DNA of 64,000 bases from Colius striatus (Eukaryota > Chordata > Aves > Coliiformes > Coliidae): the NCBI RefSeq assembly GCF_028858725.1, contig NC_084790.1:27941031-28005030 (forward strand). Direction: 5' to 3'. Position 1 is the first letter of the stretch. The number at the start of each line of letters is the position of its first letter. Shown one piece after another: positions 13,491-26,489 of this stretch. Position numbers and translations under genes: made by a program. Below the pieces are notes generated by a model. The model made no database searches. It was not told the origin of the DNA and saw nothing but the letters and a program-made list of their open reading frames with translations.

Positions 13491-13861
13491 TAATAACTTT
13501 TGTTATCTGAGATAAGAAAAGATAGGCTTTTAGCTCATACTACCACAGATCACTTTCGTTCATAAATACAAAATAAGGATGTCGTGGTTTGGCCCAGCTA
13601 GCACAGCAGCACCACGACAGTCTCTTGCTCCGTGCCCCCATGGCGGAGGCCCCAGCGAAATGGGAGTAAAAAAAAGATAAGCAAGGTTGTTGTGGATTGA
13701 GACAAGGGCAGGGAGGGCTCACTGCCAATTATGGTTCTGGGCAAAACAGACTCTAGTACTCGACTTAGAGAGGAAAGTAGGAAAGTTTATTCTACAAGAA
13801 ACAGAACGGAGTAAAAGCAAAAAAAACGGAGTAGGATGATGAGAAAATTACAACCAGCACT

Positions 13862-14632
13862 TTAAGATCTCCCTCCCCCATCCCTCCTTTCTTCCCGGGC
13901 CCAGCTCACTGCTCCCGATATCTCTACCTCCTCCCCCCACAACGGCTCAGGGGGGCAGGGAGTGGGGAATGTGGTCAGTCTCTCACAGATGGGCTCTGCC
14001 GCTTCTGTCTTCTCAGATGAGGATGACTCCTGGCATTCTTCCCCTGCTCCAACACGGGGTTCCTCCCCCGGAACATAGTCCTTAACAAACTTCTCTGGTG
14101 TGGGTTCTTCCCAGCAGCTGTGGCTTCTGCCGATACAGGGTCCCTCACACGGGACACAGTCCTTGGTAAATATCTCTGGCTTGGATTCTTCACCGTGGTT
14201 GCAGTTTCTACATTTGCAGGGTCCCTCTCTCGGGACACGGCCTGCTCCGGCCATAGTGATAAAGGGCCCCTCCTTCGAAACACGGCCTCCTCCGGCCATA
14301 GTGATAAAGGGCCCCTCCTTCGAAACACGGCCTCCTCCAGCCATAGTCACTGTCCCTGGCTCGGGGCCTTTAATGAAGTGAATCGCTGCCCCTGGTCCGG
14401 GGTCAGCTTTAGCAAAATAAGTCTCTGCTCCTGATGTGGGCTCATTATAAAAATGAGTCTCTACCGCTGATGCGGGGTCTTTAAAGAAATGAAAATAAAT
14501 CTCAGCTTCACCAGTTCTCTCCATAGAATGCAGGGGAGTCTCTGTTCCAGCACACCTCCTCCTCTCTTTCATCACTGACCTTGGAGTCCGCATGGTTGTT
14601 TCTCTCACCGTTCCTACTCCTTGCACCACCAC
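13862..14632 (-). CDS. LTR-internal ORF with tandem repeats, 256 aa
   Basis: This frame is open for 256 codons in the sense direction of the LTR. It begins 'MVVQGVG', then carries imperfect short repeats around acidic and aromatic residues ('DPASAVETHF', 'PTSGAETYFAK'). Next come glycine-rich units 'MAGGGRVSKEGPFIT', present twice plus a variant, and then cysteine-containing units ('[15 protein letters not shown]'). It ends '[12 protein letters not shown]...GGGRS'. The same C-terminus and stop occur in the LTR at 28759-29750. There is no signal peptide or membrane segment. I know no function; it may simply be open by chance in a GC-rich minisatellite. Confidence 0.3.
   Translation of the reverse strand: MVVQGVGTVRETTMRTPRSVMKERRRCAGTETPLHSMERTGEAEIYFHFFKDPASAVETHFYNEPTSGAETYFAKADPGPGAAIHFIKGPEPGTVTMAGGGRVSKEGPFITMAGGGRVSKEGPFITMAGAGRVPREGPCKCRNCNHGEESKPEIFTKDCVPCEGPCIGRSHSCWEEPTPEKFVKDYVPGEEPRVGAGEECQESSSSEKTEAAEPICERLTTFPTPCPPEPLWGEEVEISGAVSWAREERRDGGGRS
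14210..14344 (-). repeat. 45-bp tandem repeat inside LTR copy 1
   Basis: Two adjacent 45-bp units (14255-14299 and 14300-14344) differ at one base, and a degenerate third unit precedes them. Forty-five is a multiple of three, so the repeat adds exactly 15 codons per unit to the overlapping ORF. Confidence 0.9.
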
Positions 14633-14839
14633 CAGCCAGAAGAAAGAAAGAAGATGGAGGAAGAAGCCTCCCCTTCCGGCTTCTTCTCAAAAAAGTGATC
14701 GTGGAGGCGTCTAATTGGCTCAGCCCCAGAAGTGGGTCTGGCTCTGAGCTGGGGAGAGTTGCGAGCAACTTCTTACAGGAGCCATATTTACAGCCCCTTC
14801 CCCCTTACCAGAAAAGGCTGTCATGTCAAACCATACCCA

Positions 14840-17800
14840 ACAGCAGTTTACCTTTTCCAAATACAAAAAAAATGTCATTAAATTGAATGTCATTATTATC
14901 TTGTGCTGAATGTAAGTAGACGATAATACACATTTTAAAGCCAGATGAATGATGTTATTCCCAACATCACTTCTCCAGAGCTGGAGCTTTCAGCTTGACA
15001 AGACTCTGTACACAGCTATAGCTTACACTGAGCAGCCTCATAAATCTCTACCAAAAGTAAGAGATTACCCTGGCAATTAAATTTCTTTGCGGTCAGTTTA
15101 ACCCAGGAATAATGACCTCGACAGCAAAGGCCCTTGGTAAGGTGCTTTGCCTCTTAAAAGGCTTGCTAAAGCATTTTTTTCCCCAATTCTTTCATTGCTT
15201 AGAATATTTATGCCTTTCCTGACAGTAAAGTTCAGTTTCTGGCCCTGCTCTGAAGCTTTTGAATGACTTTTCCCACAGCTGCCAGGACGAATTGCACACG
15301 TAAGACTATGATTTTTAAAAATGGCAGTGGAAGTTAACAAGAAACAAAGCAGAGTAGGAAATAAAGATGTCATTCTACAAAGAAAATTGCATTCAAAAAC
15401 CTGAGTACAGGCCCATTGAAGCATCACTGGTTTTCCTAAAACCTATTAAAACAGAGGTAAACCTAAGTTACAACACACAGCTTTATCTTTATCCTTCTTA
15501 ACTTTTTAAAGATAATATTAATTTAAAATAATATCTTTAATCTTACTATTTGCAGGAGTACAATCTTTCACTGTGAATTTTACTCAGATCACTAACTCAG
15601 TTTTATATGTTGAAGCATCACTAAAAGCAAGATCAGCTACTCAACAAAAGTTAAATGTCCAAACCTCATACAGTCTTTTATAAACAAAGCAAATAAGACA
15701 ACTTCATCATTGACAGAGTCCAGCAAAAATATTCTTCATTCTAAGCCTACAAATAAATATCCTCCTACTAAAATTATTTTCCCTAAAAAATGGTACTTGG
15801 AATTGCAAAGAGGTTGTCCAGCAATAGGCTACAGACTAGGTTTATTTTAACTAACATAAAGTGTCACAGTCTTATGCTGCGATGATACTGTCTTTTTCAG
15901 TGGTTAAGCAAAATATAGACCTTATTCACCAAAACTGACTTGCCCAGTGATGTTCTAATTCATTTAGTACAGTAAATACTTCTAACAGCTTAACCAGCCT
16001 TGGGCATTAGCTTTACAGTCAAACTTCCAGAGTTAATGGTTTTAAACTAATCTAAAAGTAATCCGAACTGCCTTTTTCAGAACAAATCCTATCCACCAGT
16101 CTTATTAATTTGAGATTAATTTCTAGGAATTTTTTTACTGTCATAATTTTTACAGTTCCTCTTGTGCAAAATAAATGTCTCTCCACTTCTCACACCTCCA
16201 AAGTAGACACTGTTAATCCCCTAAACTCTACAAGAAATTTTCTAAGACTGAATTAAACAGCAAGAGGCAAGGAGTTGATTGTCTGCCCCAAGAGACAACC
16301 TGTAATAACCAAGTCCTCTCTTGTCCCTGCAAGTCTGAAGCAGAGCCGTCTGAGCAATCAAAGTGCTTGCAGAAATACAGATGTGCCTTCCAACCTGCTG
16401 CATACCATGGGGTGAGGAGGCAGCAGGGGAAGGGACTGTTTTCTTGTGCCATCTTCTGCCTGGCACTTAAAAATAATCTGAAAGTTGGCTCCAGCTTCCA
16501 AACCACAGTCCTTATGGACAGGAGTCTATCACTTGAGTCTGGAGGAAACACAACTACTGTCTCTAACAGCTTGATAAGCCCCCAGATACAAGGTAGGTTT
16601 ATGCACAGCTTCTGTGCTAGGTCAGATTTAATGATCCATGTTGTACATAGGAGGTAAAACTACACGATTATTGTCTGCTTCTGTCTTTAAAGACTGTGGA
16701 AAGTCTGGGAACATCCAAAACAGAATAAACTGGCAATCTCCCATAGGAAATTGCAGAGTGTGAGTGGTCCTGTGAAGAAACAGGAGTCATTTGAGCCTCA
16801 GATGAAATCTAGAACAAGAAGGAAGGTCAGGTAGAGACAGTAACACGTAACTTCCTCTCCTTTCGCTACCTCAAGAATTTTACCACCAGCTTTAAAATTT
16901 CTGCCTATGCATGTTACTCAAGATGCACACAACCTGGCGTCATTTAATTCGCTTTTGAAGTCTTCAGGCAACAGTAAGAACACATATCTGCTACAGGCAG
17001 AACAAACAAAACAGGAGCTAGAAGCTTCTGGCAATGAGGGGAAAAAAGCACTTCTTTGGACTTGATGATCTTTCGAGATCCCTTCCAACTCTTAAGATTC
17101 TGTGATTCTCTGCCAATGAAAAAAGCAATGCACAATATTTATAGCCAAGCATAAAAATAAAATATGAGGAAAAGACAAAATAATCCTGGCAAACAACAGC
17201 TATGATCTAATTGGATTAACTTCTGGATATCACTCCCCACTCTTATCTTGGCATGTGCACTCTTTTCTTCCCTTGGCACAAGCGTGAGGAACTTCAGATA
17301 TTCTCTAAGTTTTCACCACACTTCTCTAGGAAAGTCTAAATTTTTTTTCCTGCATAATAGGCTTCTTCTCTCATTATATCTCATTTAGCTATAGGATCAC
17401 CATCAAAGGAGGCAGGTTAGACAGATTACTATTTCCCTGAATTTGGCATCACTAGAAGGAGTGCATCAGACAGATTCATGCCTGCCTGTATTTGGTCCTA
17501 ATTCCTTGCAATCAGGACAAATAATGTTTCCTTGCAGAGCATGAAAGAAGTCCAGCTGCAGCAGGATTCACGGACTACGCATAAGTAAGGGAAAGATAGA
17601 GGCAACACAGCAAAGCAGAAAGCATCACGGAGCTCCCTACTACTCCAGCGTGGAGCTGGAGCTTAACTCCATGTTGTATTTGTCTGACCTTAAAGTGCAG
17701 CAAGTGCAGGTAATGAGCATCCTTCTGGTGGTGCCTCCAAATTCAGAGAGTCTATCTTGTTCTACTCCTGCTACTCAGCACCTTCTGTCCATCAGTCAAT

Positions 17801-18962
17801 GCAAACCAAACCCAAACTTTTACATTTCCTTTAAATAGTAAATAGGTACCTCCTGGTTGCCCCACATATCACTGAGGCAATACTCCAGGACATCACAGAG
17901 CAATTTGCTGCAGAACCATCTCAGGCCGGATCAATTCAAATGCTTTTATCTATTGTTTCATTACAAAGTGCTTCATAAAACTTTCACTTTCACAGTACAA
18001 AGACCAAAAGGAGAAAAGAAAAAAAAGAAAAAGAAAAAAGTCTGGAGGTTAGAGAAATAGAGAAAGACTCTAGCCCCATAAAACCCACACTTCATGCCAA
18101 ACGCAGACTACATTGTACAACGGGTACACTTAGAGGCCAAAAACTCAGTAAAAACGTCTCTCTCCCTTCAATATATCAGCCAGTTTCAGACCTGGGAAGA
18201 AAAAGGCACATTCCACCTTCTATTCTTAAAAAGAAAGAAATGTATTTATCAAGGCATGACTCTTTGTATGCAGACTTCCTCCAAATGACATGTTAATGAA
18301 CCAGAAATGACCGTTTTGATCACACAAAGGGAAAGGGCTGTTGTCAGGGAGAACATGAGCAACATCTTAACTTTACACAGTGAAACTACATGCCTAATGT
18401 AACCTCAGCTTCAGTTTCCACTTCATGGAGAAGATCCACCTCATCATCATCTTCCTGTAGTCAGATCATATAAAATCACAAGTTACCCAAGATAAAGAAG
18501 TGATGGAGACCAATCACATATTAGCACAGCCTTTTTCCAAAATAAATGCCAGAAAACATTCTCCATATAATGAGCTACCATTTCTCTCCCATCTCAATTA
18601 GGAGAAGGCTACTTAGATGCCAGTCAGAAACAGCTGCAGTGCATCCCCTCCTTCCCAATACCTAACATGCTTTTCCCTGATTACTGTTCTGAAGACATCA
18701 CTTTGTGGTTTCCCTGCTGACAGGGATCATTATTCAAGTTTCCTTTTAAAAAAAAAAAAAAAAGAGAAAATCTTTGGAGAGTTAGACTGCTTCTGCCCTC
18801 AGAGACAACAGGTTGACAGATGGTGTCATTTTGAATATTCATCAAAAGGCAAAACTGATTGCATTTCCAGTGAAGTGGCAAAACGAGTGATGGAGGTCAA
18901 GGATTCTGAGTCTTCAGAAGCAATGGGGGAAGAGGGCAAATCAGGATCCCCCAACAGAAATG
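14840..18962. other. intergenic stretch without recognised gene
   Basis: Only a short CR1 tail (listed separately) is recognisable. A purine tract AAAAAAGAAAAAG near 18018-18042 is simple sequence. Confidence 0.45.
17055..17108 (+). mobile_element. CR1 3' terminal scrap
   Basis: The sequence GGACTTGATGATCTTTCGAG, then CCCTTCCAACTCTTAAGATTC and TGTGATTC, matches the CR1 3' end with its octamer-type tail. Only about 55 bp remain, an extreme 5' truncation. Confidence 0.8.
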
Positions 18963-19108
18963 TTCAGTTGTCATTTTTCCTTCATAGTTGTTTTCTTCAC
19001 CTGCAGAGAAAGGATGGAATACTAGTAACTGTCATTTCAGTTGTCATTTTTCCTACCTAGTTGTTTTCTTCACCTGCAGAGAAAGGATGGAATATTAGTA
19101 GCTGTCTG
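18963..19108. repeat. 73-bp direct tandem duplication
   Basis: Two copies of a 73-bp unit starting TTCAGTTGTCATTTTTCC (18963 and 19036) differ at only a few positions. A recent local duplication with no recognised content. Confidence 0.9.
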
Positions 19109-19504
19109 TTTTTCCATGCCTGGAAACAGAGAAAGGATAAAACTTTCTGTCTTTCACAATTCACAGGATGATTCTATAACTGCAGAAAAAAAACTTCCAA
19201 CAATTTCATTAAATGCACATTACAGCTCCCTGTAAACATAGCTGAAGTGTGAGTCAAAATAATGAAGATGTTATGAGAAGTTCTGGGAAGACTACAGCAG
19301 TGGAGAATCCATACATCTTCATTTGTGCATGAAGTCCAGAAATGTTTCATGTAATGTGTCAAAAAATGGGTTCAGCTGATTTTCTGTATATTTTTTAAAA
19401 TAAATTATTCACAAAGTCTCTTTTCAACTTTGACTTAATGCTGAAAGCTAATATGAAAATTTATATTCTTTGTAATGACTGCAAAATTTCTAGGCAAGAA
19501 TAGC

Positions 19505-21310
19505 ATGCCAGGAACATAACTTGGCTAATTTGCCTGGGGAGCCTGTTCCAGAGACCAACCACTCTCAGTGAAGAACCTTTTCCTAATGTCCAGTCTGACC
19601 TTGCCCTGACTCAGCTCCATTCCATTTCTTCATGTCACCAAAGAGGAGAGCAGCAACTTCATCTCTTGAGGAAGCTGCCATGAGGTCACCCTTCAGCCTT
19701 CTATTCTCCAAGCTGAAGAAAACAAGTGACATCAGCTACTCCTAAATCTTGCCCTTGAGACTTTTCACCATCTAGGTCACTCTCCTCTGGACACATTTCA
19801 ATAGTTTGATGTCCTTGTATTGAGGTGCCCAAAACTGTGCATGGTACTCAAGGTGGGGCTGCACAATCAGTAGAGTGGGACGAACACCTCCCTCAACTGA
19901 TTCATTGTGTTGTGCTTGATGTACCCCCAGGACACAGTTGGCTCTTATGGCTGCCAGTGCACACTATTAACTGATATTCAATTTGCCATAAACCCAGACC
20001 CCCAGATCTCATTCCACAGAGCTGATCTCCAGTCTCTCGTCACTTAGTTTGTACATATAACAAGTATTTCCCCATCCCAGGTGAAGAATCCAGCACTTGG
20101 TCTTGGTAAATTTCATACAGTTGGTCATTTCCCAGCTCACTAGTCTACCCAAATACCTCTAAGGCTTCTCTACCCTTGAGGCAGTCCACAGCTCCTCCTA
20201 GTTCAGTATCATCAGCAAACTTACTTAATGTACATTTGATTCCTGTATCCAGTCATTTATTAAAACATTAAAGAGCACTAGGCCTAAAACTGAGCTGGGG
20301 GAAACCCCACTGGTGACTGGCCACCAGCCTGATGTCACCCCATTTACTGTAACCTTCTGAGCCCAAGCCATCAGCCAACTGCTCACCCATTGGATAACGG
20401 ACTTGTCTATCTGTATGCTGCACATTTTGCCCAGAAGGATACTCTGAGAGACAGTATCAAAACCTTTGCTAAAAATGTAAAACCCAACATCTACTGGCTT
20501 CCCTTGGTGAACTAAATGGGTGATCTTGTCATAAAAAGAAATTAAATTTGTTAAACAGGACTTTCCACACCTGAATGCACGCTGGCTCTGACCAATGACT
20601 GCAGTGTCTCTCAAGTGTTTTTCATTATCTCCCAGAACAATTTTTTCCATAATTTTATCAGGCATGGCAGTGAGACTGACAGGCCTGTAGGTTATAGGGG
20701 TTTATTTCTTACCCTTTTTGAAAACTGAGACAACATTTGCAGGCTTCCAGTTGACTGGGACCTCTCCAGATTCCTATTGAAAAATACTGGAGAGAGGTCT
20801 CAGGATAGCATTGGCCAGCTCATGTAGTATCCTGGATGAATCTCATTGGGCCCCATAGATTTATGCATATCCAGTTAGTACAGCAAGTCTCAAGTTCAGG
20901 GTTGGCTACAAGTTTATCATCGCCGCTGTCATGGTCTTCCCACACTGGGCCCACCACTGGTGCTGAAGTCAGAGGCAAAGAAGGCATTAAATGTCTCTGC
21001 TTTGTCTACATCCCTAATTGTGAGCTGACCAACCTGGTCAAACAACAGACCAGTGTCATCTCTGATACTCCTTTTGTTGTTAACATATTTTTAAAACCTC
21101 TTTTTGTTGTCCTTCACAGTGCTAGCCAGTTTGAATTCTAATACATCTTCCGCACCATAAATTTTCTCCCTACAGTGGTAAACAGTATCTCTGTAGTCGT
21201 CCAGCATTACCGGGCTGTGTTTCTGATATCTGTACACTTTCCTCGCTCAGCTCAGACAGCCTCTGTCCCACTTGCTTTGTCTCCAACACTTCAGAATTGC
21301 CTGCTCCTGC
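19505..21310 (-). mobile_element. CR1 LINE, long degraded copy
   Basis: On the minus strand the sequence runs from near the start of the CR1 reverse transcriptase domain (about 21200) to close to the end of ORF2 (about 19510). The best-preserved frame, 20225-20665 (146 aa), contains 'GKSCLTNLISFYD', 'FSKGFDTVSQSILL', 'WWPVTSGVSPSSVLG' and 'LVLFNVLINDW', which are reverse transcriptase motifs. The YADD-equivalent region follows downstream as 'FADDTELGGA' in another frame. Many stops and indels make it inactive, and the characteristic 3' tail is missing. Confidence 0.88.
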
Positions 21311-24300
21311 ACACGTAAGAGGCAGCTTTTAAGTTTAAAGATGAAGCAGATTAAAACAAAAATTGCTCTAGAAAAAAAAAATCTGTTGCTAGCAATCTAG
21401 GACAACAGAAAAAAAACAGAGCAGAGCTCAGAATGTTACGAAGAGAAGTCTACTGATGTCTGCACTGCAGCTGGGTAAGGAGTCATGCTTTCTATGTGCT
21501 GAAGAACCAAGGATAATAAACAGATCTTAAACCATTTTTATACACAATATTTCAGTAAGAGGCACTTCACAAGCATTCTCTAGAAAGCTCTTGACAGGCA
21601 AAACAGATAAACACTTCTCTAAGAGGATGAGAAGTTAAAAGCAAGTTAAATACTTTATCGAGGTATACAAGGCCATGGAGAAAAGCCACACCAGAGGCAG
21701 GATCTGGATCCTCAAGCCTGTCCTAGGCTAACCTTTTTACTTAGAAAAACCATCCTCATATCCATCGTTCTTTGCAAGTAAGTAATGTTCCACAGAAGTA
21801 ACACTTACACAGGCAAGGTTTGATTTTACGCCTTTAATAACTAACATATACTTTTGCCCCATTCTCACACTATCTGCTTTTCGTAGGAGGGGGGCTGAAA
21901 AATAAAGTACTTAAATAATAATTTTTGAGGTGTATCTTTTAATATCTACCTGAAGCCTACCATTTCTTGTCCTCCTCCTCTTCAGAGAAATGAAACTCAT
22001 AAATGAGCCTGTTAGACATAAAGCAACAGACTACTATATAAATCCTTTAGCATAATACACTGTTTTTCCTGGGGACAGGCCATTTCATTTGAACCTACTA
22101 ATAAATCTAGGTTGTGTTCTAAAACAGTCCCCAGCAGACAAAAGCTCATACACTAGCCAACTGCACCACCAAGCTTTCCTCTGAAGGATCTTCAGATCCC
22201 TTCTTTCTGTGACACTAATGTTTACATTTCTTCAAGGTGAACACTTCTTTCAGTACCACTCCTACTTATCTGGTGTCTCACCACTGATACTATGAACAAT
22301 TCAACAGCTTTGACATGTTCAGAGATCAAGGAACCTCTCATCTAAAAGAAAAAAGAAAGGAGTTAGCAGTTACTTTACTTACCCTTCCTTTCCTCTACCC
22401 TACACAGATTCATGTGACCTTTCAGCCCACAGATGCTTCATCTCTTGTGTCCACATTTACCAAAGCCTGACAGTATCTGTTGTTGGTTTAGTTCTTTACT
22501 GAGTAGAACATCATCAAGTAAAATAAACCTAGTACATAGGGACTCCACTGTTTAAAGGCTCCCTTGGTCTCATTCCCTTCAATATTTCTTTTTCTGGGAG
22601 TGTTAAAGCAGGGTGCCTGTGATCTCTGACTTCAGTCAAAATTATCCTGACTTTTAAATGAGAACTGGTATATATCCATGGAGTTTCAATTCTGAAAAAA
22701 GCATGTTTTCTGTAGGTTTTGAACTTGAGTGCTGCAAATCAAAACAACAGACCTTGTGGCAACAGTTTTTAACCACCCTCTGAGCAGGTTCAATGCTCTA
22801 AAGAGCACTAAATGCTCTAAAAAGCAGAACAGAGTAGCTGAGCAACTTCAACCGAAGAACAATGTAAACGCGTTTACTACAATTCTTTAATGTCCAAGCT
22901 GGGCCATCATCCTCTATAATATATTTGCACAGTGCTTCTGAAGACAAAATATTCAGAGAAAAATCACACATTAAATCTACACCACATATACATTTAATCA
23001 TCTGAATTCAAACAATGTACTTAACAAGAAAAATATGCTAGAGCACCAGTTCATGAGTCCCTTGGAAACTTCACAGCCTATTTGTGTCCTGTGGCCCTGT
23101 TTTTCTCTTTCTCTCCTCTCTAGATTGGTACTTCTTACCAAGTTATTACATCTGTTCTAGAATGAAATGTAGATCTCTCTTTCATAGAAAAGCTATGGAC
23201 AGAGCACAGTCATTCTCTTACAGGGGTGACATCTCATTTAATATGGGTTTAGGCCATGTTAAAACTTAACAGTGGCTAAGATGCTGAAAGCAGAAGCCAC
23301 TGAAATGTTACACATGCCAAGAGACAAGTCAGATTTCTTCACTGCTAACTGCACTTAAACTAACACAGAAAGCATGAGTACGAATAGTTCCTTAATCTGA
23401 ACAGCGCTATGAAAACAATCACAAAAGGAAGTCTTGTGCTCTTACTTTGACACACTATAGGCTAGAAGTGACAGCAAGCTCATCAGCCCACAGACTCTAC
23501 CTTTTTCTGCACAGCTTGCTTTTAAAACGATTATTAAGATGTTTTACAGGAGCAGATGCTAGCTCTGTTTTATGTATGCCACACAATTTCACTCTCGGTT
23601 TCTTCCAGCCTCCAGAACATTCTCATATAGGAGCAATTTTGGCAATTCCGTTTTGTTCCTTAGTCTTATTTGATTGCTGTGAGGCTTCACCAGATCTTCC
23701 CTATAGACAGAACAAAGCAGTACACTACTTAGGAACCTCAGGCTACAATCTTTGCTCATACATCAACAGTACCAAACGCAATGTATGCCCACTCACACAG
23801 GCAAAGTTGCATGACCTAGTTGTGAATCTCAGGGCTATACATTACATAACACAAGCAAAAAGTAGTAATTTCACATCCACATGGTATGGAATTAGCTTTA
23901 AAGCTCCTTATGCAGCTTTATGTGTCATGCTTTTCAGTATTTTCAGGACTCTTAACTTCCCATTCTCTAACGCGACACAAGGTATTCCCTCAGTCTGCCT
24001 TCCTGAGAACTCATTTGTCTTCGAACTCAGACTTGCATTTTTGTTTTAGGCAACACCCTTTAAACATCTGCCAAAATAACAGGAAATTGGCCAGCAGATG
24101 TGAACTATGATTTCATTTTGACAACAGCCCGTGTCAAGCATTTAAAATGAAAGAAAACAAATTTAACCTAGAAGCACTGCAAGAAATGTCTTTGTAGATG
24201 TTGTGATAAGAAATTTTAGGCTACAAAATATTTAACAAATCAAATATTTAAGAAAATAAAAAGAAAATTTTGCAAATGTTCACTAGTTCCTAGAGAAAGG

Positions 24301-26489
24301 AACTAAATTCTATTTGTGGCAAAACAGCTTGTCACCTTTACTTTCAGAAATATGTTCACGATGGTGCAGCACACCTCAGCATTTCCTCAAAAGAGCCACT
24401 GGCCAAGCTCTCACCTGCTGTCTTGAGGAGTATGATTGAAGTTGTCCTGAATAAGCACTGATGAGATGAGCTTTGCTCAAGTACGAATCACAAACTTTGC
24501 AGGCCTGTGGCTGTCACCCATAACCCTATTTTTGTTCCCTTTCTCCTCACTCTAGCATTTATGGACAACTGTCTAGCTTATAAGAACTTCATTTACTCCA
24601 AAGGAGAGTAAATCACTCCTGGCTGACAGTCTCGAAGCTGTGATTTTCACCACTGCACAGAAGATGGGCCATTTATCCTATTTGCCATCATAGAAGGATC
24701 CTATGAATTCTGTGCTGTAGCTCTCCTGGAATTTTTCAGATAGATTTACCTCTTTAGCCTTCATGGTGGTTTAGTCAATACAAATGTTACACGTCACCTC
24801 TGCTCCCATGGTGTCAGCTCTGTCCATGGTGTGCACAGGGTCCAGGAACCCTTTACAAGGCAATATAACCTCACAGTCCTTTGTGGGCACACGCCCGAAA
24901 GCACTGCTTAAGACAATATGAGCCCCATTGCTCCACTGTAGGTACAGGCTCCAGGAATACTATATTTATATATTTGTTAACTTGTATCTGTAAAGTGCCT
25001 ATTAGGCAATACCAGTCTCAGTTAGTCTTGCAAAGGCAAAACTGACTTTATGTATGGAAGCCACCACACAGAAGGCATAAATGAAGTGCTGAAGCCTGAG
25101 CAACAGGCCTCAAACTAAAGTTGACCTCTAGCTCAACCTCCCAACTAAACACTATATAAAATGATTGTCTGATTATTAGTGAAATATGTATGATTATTAG
25201 TGAAAGATACCACTTAGAACATTCTCATGGCATTTATCTTCACTAATAATTATGTTCCTTTGCTTGTTCAGAGACAGGGTGTCAAGGCCATGAAAGCAGG
25301 TGTCTGGCCTTACATCAAAATATGTGATCAAAGTCAAACATGTAAATAAAATCCCTTGGTTCCTCCTTGAGCCCTGGCCAGGCTCTGAGTGGTAGCACAG
25401 TAGGGTGAGAAACCAGATGTTCCTGCATTGGAAGTTATGTACCTTGTTTATTCAACAGTATGAAAAGCTGTATGCTCTTGCAGTGACTTTGGAATGGACT
25501 CATTTGTGAGTGGATGCACCACATAGAAGCTCTTAATTGCTAGGGCAGACTCTCCCACTCCTCGCTGCCACCAGGCCTCCCCAGCAACTGTGGGTCTGGA
25601 TGATGGGTAAGTATCAATAGGGCAATGGGTGATGTATCTTTCTTAATCACTTTTGCTATTCTCATGTAGCAACGATGAGGTGCACTACCTTGCTTATGCT
25701 CTTTGATGCTTAACGGTAGGAGTGTGATAAGCTTATTGTTGTAAGTGAATGCTTTATCTTATTCTCTGTAACATTTTTCAAGTAGTCAGTAAAGTAAGAC
25801 TAACTCTTTTATTGGTGTTTGTGTCCCTTCCGCCACCCCTTGTCATTTGGCAAAACACTGGGCAACACATGAATATGCAGCGTGATCCAAATCCTGTGAA
25901 CATTCTCAGGCAACACGAAAAACGTAAGCACAGGCTCAGTGCAGAAAAAGCCCTCGTTTTAATCAAAGAATGACAAACATAGTGCTCACAGTGAGCAGAA
26001 TGCACTTATTACAGCCTTATAGTACAGTATGTCAATGACTAAGGAGAGCTCAATAGAACAAAATTGGAGTACAGAAGAAGAAATAAATTGAAAGAAGAGG
26101 TACAGAAAGAAAGCAGGAAGACTACACTGAAAGATAAAAAAAGTTGTACCGGTAACTGGGGTTTTTTTTGAAAGAAAAATCTAATAATGTCCAAGGTAGT
26201 GTACTATTTGTCAGCAGCCCTCAAAGACTGTTTCAGCTTGCCAAAGTGTGAGTATCTTCTAAAGGTGAAAAATAACTGGAAATAGAAACACCACTGGAGC
26301 AATCAACTCTCAAAAGTCCCATGCTCTTTTCACTTCGGTATTTAAAAGATTACATTGTCCAACTGTCCAGTTGCCTTTTGAATATATCCCGCTCTCTCAC
26401 ACCGTGCATATAGAAGTTTAACAAATATCATGGAACCTTCCAATATATTTGGAGACATCTGTTCTCAGTTTCACAAATTCATTCATTAA
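21311..26489. other. intergenic stretch downstream of YTHDC2
   Basis: I recognise no gene or repeat family here. A 200-codon open frame at 23447-24049 (plus) is discussed as a finding but is not supported as a gene. A 21-bp direct repeat (TGATTATTAGTGAAA units at 25170 and 25191) is visible. Confidence 0.45.

Larger units (their letters stand above)
13580..14839 (-). mobile_element. solo LTR, copy 1, with long internal ORF
   Basis: The plus-strand left edge reads TGTCGTGGTTTGGCC (13580) and the right edge TCAAACCATAC (about 14839): inverted terminal repeats of an LTR whose sense strand is minus. An AATAAA lies on the minus strand near 13784-13789 (TTTATT on plus), followed by a U5-like segment also found in the copies at 28759 and 54776. 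No convincing target duplication (AAGGA on the left versus CCAAC on the right), so one edge is eroded. No gag, pol or env is attached. Confidence 0.82.

Noticed and set aside
14255..14344. tandem repeats considered as a CRISPR-like array
   Set aside because: Units are directly adjacent without spacers, lie in an LTR, and the DNA is from a vertebrate.
14100..14434. plus-strand open frames across LTR copy 1
   Set aside because: They are the antisense of the 45-bp repeat region and are not shared with copy 2.
20225..20665. reverse transcriptase frame considered as an active gene
   Set aside because: It is part of a CR1 copy with stops and frameshifts on both sides, so it is annotated only within the element.
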